64,000 nucleotides of DNA from MH13 sp040219355 (GTDB lineage: Bacteria > Pseudomonadota > Alphaproteobacteria > Rhizobiales > MH13). The stretch's first letter is position 1. The number at the start of each line of letters is the position of its first letter. The translations under genes and the position numbers were made by a program. The stretch is from NCBI GenBank assembly GCA_040219355.1, contig JAVJSN010000012.1:1-64000 (forward strand), given 5' to 3'. This document shows, one piece after another, positions 61,442-64,000 of the stretch. A model generated the notes under the pieces. That model did not search any database, was not told the DNA's origin, and saw only the letters and a list, made by a program, of their open reading frames with translations.

Positions 61442-63514
61442 GTGATAATCGCTGACCGCAATGGTCACAGCAGTGGCATGGCTGCCGCTGTCAAAGTTAC
61501 CGGGCTCGCCGTGTGGTTGACGGTTGGTTTTCTGGTGTTCACCGGTTCGGCTGCCAACGCGCAGAGTGAGCCCAACGCTGAAGCGCCTGCTGCGGTAGGG
61601 CAAGAGAGTGAACAACCCATCGAGTTGGCTGAACCGATCTATGATGATTGGCAGCATTTCATCACGCTCAACGAAGGCGCGCCGAAATATCCCGAAGGGT
61701 TTGAGCATTTTGATTATGTGAACCCAGAGGCGTCCAAAGGCGGTTCTGTTCGCCTGGCTGACCTGGGTACCTTCGACAGCCTAAACTTTGTGCCGCCACG
61801 CGGGATAACACCGCTTGGGATTGGGCTTGTCTACGACACGCTCACAACGCCCTCAGATGATGAACGCTCGGTTCAGTACGGTTTGCTGGCCGAGTCGATG
61901 CGCTATCCCGATGACTATTCCTATGTCACCTACCGGCTGCGCGACGGCGCCCGCTGGCATGATGGCACGCCCGTTACACCGGCCGATGTGGTGTTTTCCT
62001 TCAACGCATTGGTTGAACATAACCCACAACAGGCGGCCTATTATTCGCATGTGACGACCGCGCAGATCAGCGGCGAACGCGATGTCACCTTCACCTTTGA
62101 CCAGACTGGTAACCGCGAACTGCCCCTTATCGTTGGTCAGCTCACGGTGCTGCCTGCCCACTGGTGGACGCAACCTGATGCCAACGGCAACACCCGCGAT
62201 ATTTCACGGGGTACGTTGGAAGCACCGCTGGGCTCAGGGCCCTATCGCGTTGGCTCGGTGATTGCCGGACGTAGCATAAGCTACGAGCGCGTTGACGATT
62301 ATTGGGGTGCTGATCTCAATGTGAATGTCGGCCATCACAATTTCGATACGATCAGCTACACTTTTTTCCGCGACAGCGATGTGGCCTTTGAAGCCTTCAA
62401 GGCCGATGCATTTGACTTTCGCATAGAGAACCGCGCGCGCAACTGGGCGACGGGCTATGATATCGACGCGGTTGAGGATGGACGGATTGTCCTGGAGGAG
62501 TTTGCCGAGCCCTATCGCAGCCGAGGGCTGATGGTCGGCTTCGTGATGAATGCCCAGCGCCCGGTGTTCCAGGACCGCAACATCCGCCGGGCGATGAACT
62601 ACGTGTTCGATTTCCAGGCCCTCAATCGCGGTTTGTTCTTCGACAGCTACCGCCAATATGACAGCTACTTCACTGGTCTTGAGGAACTGGCAAGCTCTGG
62701 CGTGCCGCAAGGCGATGAGCTTGCGCTGCTGGAAGAGTTGCGCAGCGACGGTCTTGTCATTCCTGATGAGGTTTTCACAACGGCGCATTTCAACCCAGCC
62801 AATGAAACGCCAGAAGCGCGGCGCGAAAACATCCGCACCGCGCTTGACCTGTTTGAAGCGGGTGGCTGGACGGTGCGCGAAGAGGTTGATCCGGAGCAGG
62901 CTGGAACCGGATTCATCCATAGAATTCTGGTTGCCATTGGCCTACGCTCCGACCCAACGCGCCGTATCATGCGCGATGCATCCGGCGCGCCAGTATCTAT
63001 CGAGCTTTTGCTTAACGGACCAACGCAAGAGCCAGCGGCCAATCAGCTGGCGCAGTCGCTGGAGCTGGTCGGCATCGAGTTGGTCATTCGTATCGCCGAT
63101 TCCTCGCAATACACCAACCGCGAGCGCTCGCGTGACTACGACATGATCTATTCCGGCTGGGTGCAGTCCTCCTCACCTGGCAACGAACAACGCGATTTCT
63201 TTGGCTCGCAGTCTGCTAGCATCGAAGGCACCCGCAACACCGCCGGTGTTTCCGATCCGGCAGTGGATGCCCTGATTGAGCGCATTATTTTTGCCGAGGA
63301 CCGCGACGCACTTGAAGTGGCGGCCCGCGCCATGGATCGGGTTCTGTTGTGGAACCATTATGTGATCCCCGGGTGGGGCGTGCCGGCGGCGCGTATCGCG
63401 CGCTGGGACAGGTTTGATCGCCCAAATACCTTGCCGACTTACGACATCGGGTTTCCGACCATCTGGTGGTACGAAGAAGAGCGCGCCGCACGCACAGGGG
63501 AAGCCAATCAATGA
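61442..63514 (+). CDS. Extracellular solute-binding protein, family 5 (YejA-like), Sec type
   Basis: A 690-residue periplasmic binding protein for oligopeptides or related compounds. A signal peptide with a hydrophobic core (about 17-35, cleavage near ANAQS) precedes the family 5 domain: YVNPEASKGGSVRLADLG, RDGARWHDGTPVTPADVVFS and the C-terminal VWNHYVIPGWGVP-like segment (LLWNHYVIPGWGVP). YejA proteins in enterics bind microcin C and peptides. The GTG at 61442 has AAGG upstream; ATG 61478 is an alternative that still keeps the signal. It overlaps the next binding-protein gene by four bases. Confidence 0.92.
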   Translation: MIIADRNGHSSGMAAAVKVTGLAVWLTVGFLVFTGSAANAQSEPNAEAPAAVGQESEQPIELAEPIYDDWQHFITLNEGAPKYPEGFEHFDYVNPEASKGGSVRLADLGTFDSLNFVPPRGITPLGIGLVYDTLTTPSDDERSVQYGLLAESMRYPDDYSYVTYRLRDGARWHDGTPVTPADVVFSFNALVEHNPQQAAYYSHVTTAQISGERDVTFTFDQTGNRELPLIVGQLTVLPAHWWTQPDANGNTRDISRGTLEAPLGSGPYRVGSVIAGRSISYERVDDYWGADLNVNVGHHNFDTISYTFFRDSDVAFEAFKADAFDFRIENRARNWATGYDIDAVEDGRIVLEEFAEPYRSRGLMVGFVMNAQRPVFQDRNIRRAMNYVFDFQALNRGLFFDSYRQYDSYFTGLEELASSGVPQGDELALLEELRSDGLVIPDEVFTTAHFNPANETPEARRENIRTALDLFEAGGWTVREEVDPEQAGTGFIHRILVAIGLRSDPTRRIMRDASGAPVSIELLLNGPTQEPAANQLAQSLELVGIELVIRIADSSQYTNRERSRDYDMIYSGWVQSSSPGNEQRDFFGSQSASIEGTRNTAGVSDPAVDALIERIIFAEDRDALEVAARAMDRVLLWNHYVIPGWGVPAARIARWDRFDRPNTLPTYDIGFPTIWWYEEERAARTGEANQ

Positions 63515-64000
63515 ACCTGAGAACGCCGTCCCTCATCTTGCGCAACGTCACGCGCCGCTCAGTTCTCAAATCCACCGGTGTTGTGGCAGCAGCAACCACG
63601 CTTCCCTTATCCGCCTTCGCGCAAGGCTCAGTGACGCGCAGCCATGGACTTTCCTCCTTCGGCGAATTGGCGTTGCCTGCCGACTACACGCACTTCCCGC
63701 ACGTCGATGTTGATGCACCAAAGGGTGGCATGCTGAGCTACCAGCCCGGCACGCGCTTCTTCAACCAGAACTTCCTGACCTTCAACACGCTGAATCCCTT
63801 TGTTTTGCGGGGCGATGCACCCACCCGGCTGGAGATAACGTTTGACACCCTTATGAAAGGCAGCGGTGACGAGGCCGACGCCCTCTATGGTCTGCTTGCC
63901 CAATGGGTGGAGTTCACCGATGACGGGCTGACCTATGACTTCAAGATCAGGGCAGAAGCACGCTTTCACGATGGTGCGCCAATAACAGCAGGGGACGCTG
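63511..64000 (+). CDS. Extracellular solute-binding protein, family 5 (YejA-like), partial, Tat type
   Basis: The first 163 residues of a second YejA-like binding protein; the gene runs past the window end. The N terminus has a twin-arginine signal (TRRSVLKSTG followed by a hydrophobic core and AFAQG), unlike the Sec signal of its neighbour, so it may be exported folded. The mature part begins with SHGLSSFGELALP and FPHVDVDAPKGG, then IRAEARFHDGAPITAGDA. Its ATG overlaps the stop of the first binding-protein gene (ATGA). Permease and ATPase genes (yejB, yejE, yejF) would be expected next but are out of view. Confidence 0.92.
   Translation, partial: MNLRTPSLILRNVTRRSVLKSTGVVAAATTLPLSAFAQGSVTRSHGLSSFGELALPADYTHFPHVDVDAPKGGMLSYQPGTRFFNQNFLTFNTLNPFVLRGDAPTRLEITFDTLMKGSGDEADALYGLLAQWVEFTDDGLTYDFKIRAEARFHDGAPITAGDA

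Noticed and set aside
1..64000. CRISPR arrays, insertion sequences, phage genes, rRNA and tRNA genes
   Set aside because: No regularly spaced repeats, transposase or integrase motifs, or cloverleaf-like segments were seen in the intergenic regions by eye; a tRNAscan or IS search could still find something small.

Overview
The window looks like a chromosomal segment of an alphaproteobacterium, most likely of the order Hyphomicrobiales (Rhizobiales). I infer this from base composition, protein family types and familiar neighbourhoods: an IalB-family gene beside ctaC-ctaD, kdsB followed by pheA and divergent from a membrane-anchored cytochrome c, a leucyl aminopeptidase followed by an NlpC/P60 protein, and a Caulobacter/Rhizobium-type tad (cpa) pilus locus. 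The genus cannot be named from the sequence alone. I see no transposase, integrase, phage gene, CRISPR array, rRNA or tRNA. Coding density is high and uniform, so this reads as core chromosome with a few lineage-specific modules.

Layout. 1-1426: aa3-type cytochrome oxidase subunits I (cut by the window edge) and II, minus strand. 1782-8088: IalB-family secreted protein, KefB-like antiporter directly abutting a MATE exporter, EamA transporter, patatin-like lipase and a flavodoxin. 8346-19545 (minus): an 11-gene nucleoside uptake and salvage operon, reading bmp-type binding protein, ABC ATPase, an unrecognised secreted protein, two permeases, cdd, purine nucleoside phosphorylase, deoA, deoB, add, upp. 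It takes up nucleosides and converts them to bases and ribose/deoxyribose 5-phosphate. A LysR regulator lies divergently at 20075. 21044-24997: mgsA, glk, hrpB. 25118-30434: a small membrane protein, then a LacI regulator ahead of a YnjBCD-type ABC importer. 30438-35541: alpha/beta hydrolase, glycosyltransferase, infC (AUU start), rpmI-rplT and pheS (no pheT next to it). 35658-39459: retropepsin-like protease, phosphomannomutase/phosphoglucomutase, acetylpolyamine amidohydrolase/HDAC-like protein, HAD phosphatase.

39575-54808 is the surface-structure and signalling region: an orphan PhnD-like periplasmic protein converging on a membrane HAMP-PAS protein that looks like a degenerate histidine kinase, then the tad locus (two TadE-type pseudopilins, a stand-alone secretin-N-domain protein, a 54-residue Flp pilin, cpaA-cpaF, tadB, tadC, and an inverted tadD). 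54973-64000: M17 aminopeptidase, MarR regulator and NlpC/P60 peptidase in one unit; kdsB-pheA-hydroxyacid dehydrogenase in another; a membrane cytochrome c; and two overlapping YejA-like binding proteins, the second cut by the window edge.

No wholly new multi-gene system is obvious. The best leads are the secreted six-cysteine protein translationally coupled to the nucleoside ABC ATPase, the PhnD-like protein/pseudokinase pair beside the tad genes, and several dyads, hairpins and leaders: over the lysR promoter and start codon, in the bmp leader, between bmp and the ATPase gene, upstream of the flavodoxin gene, and between infC and rpmI.
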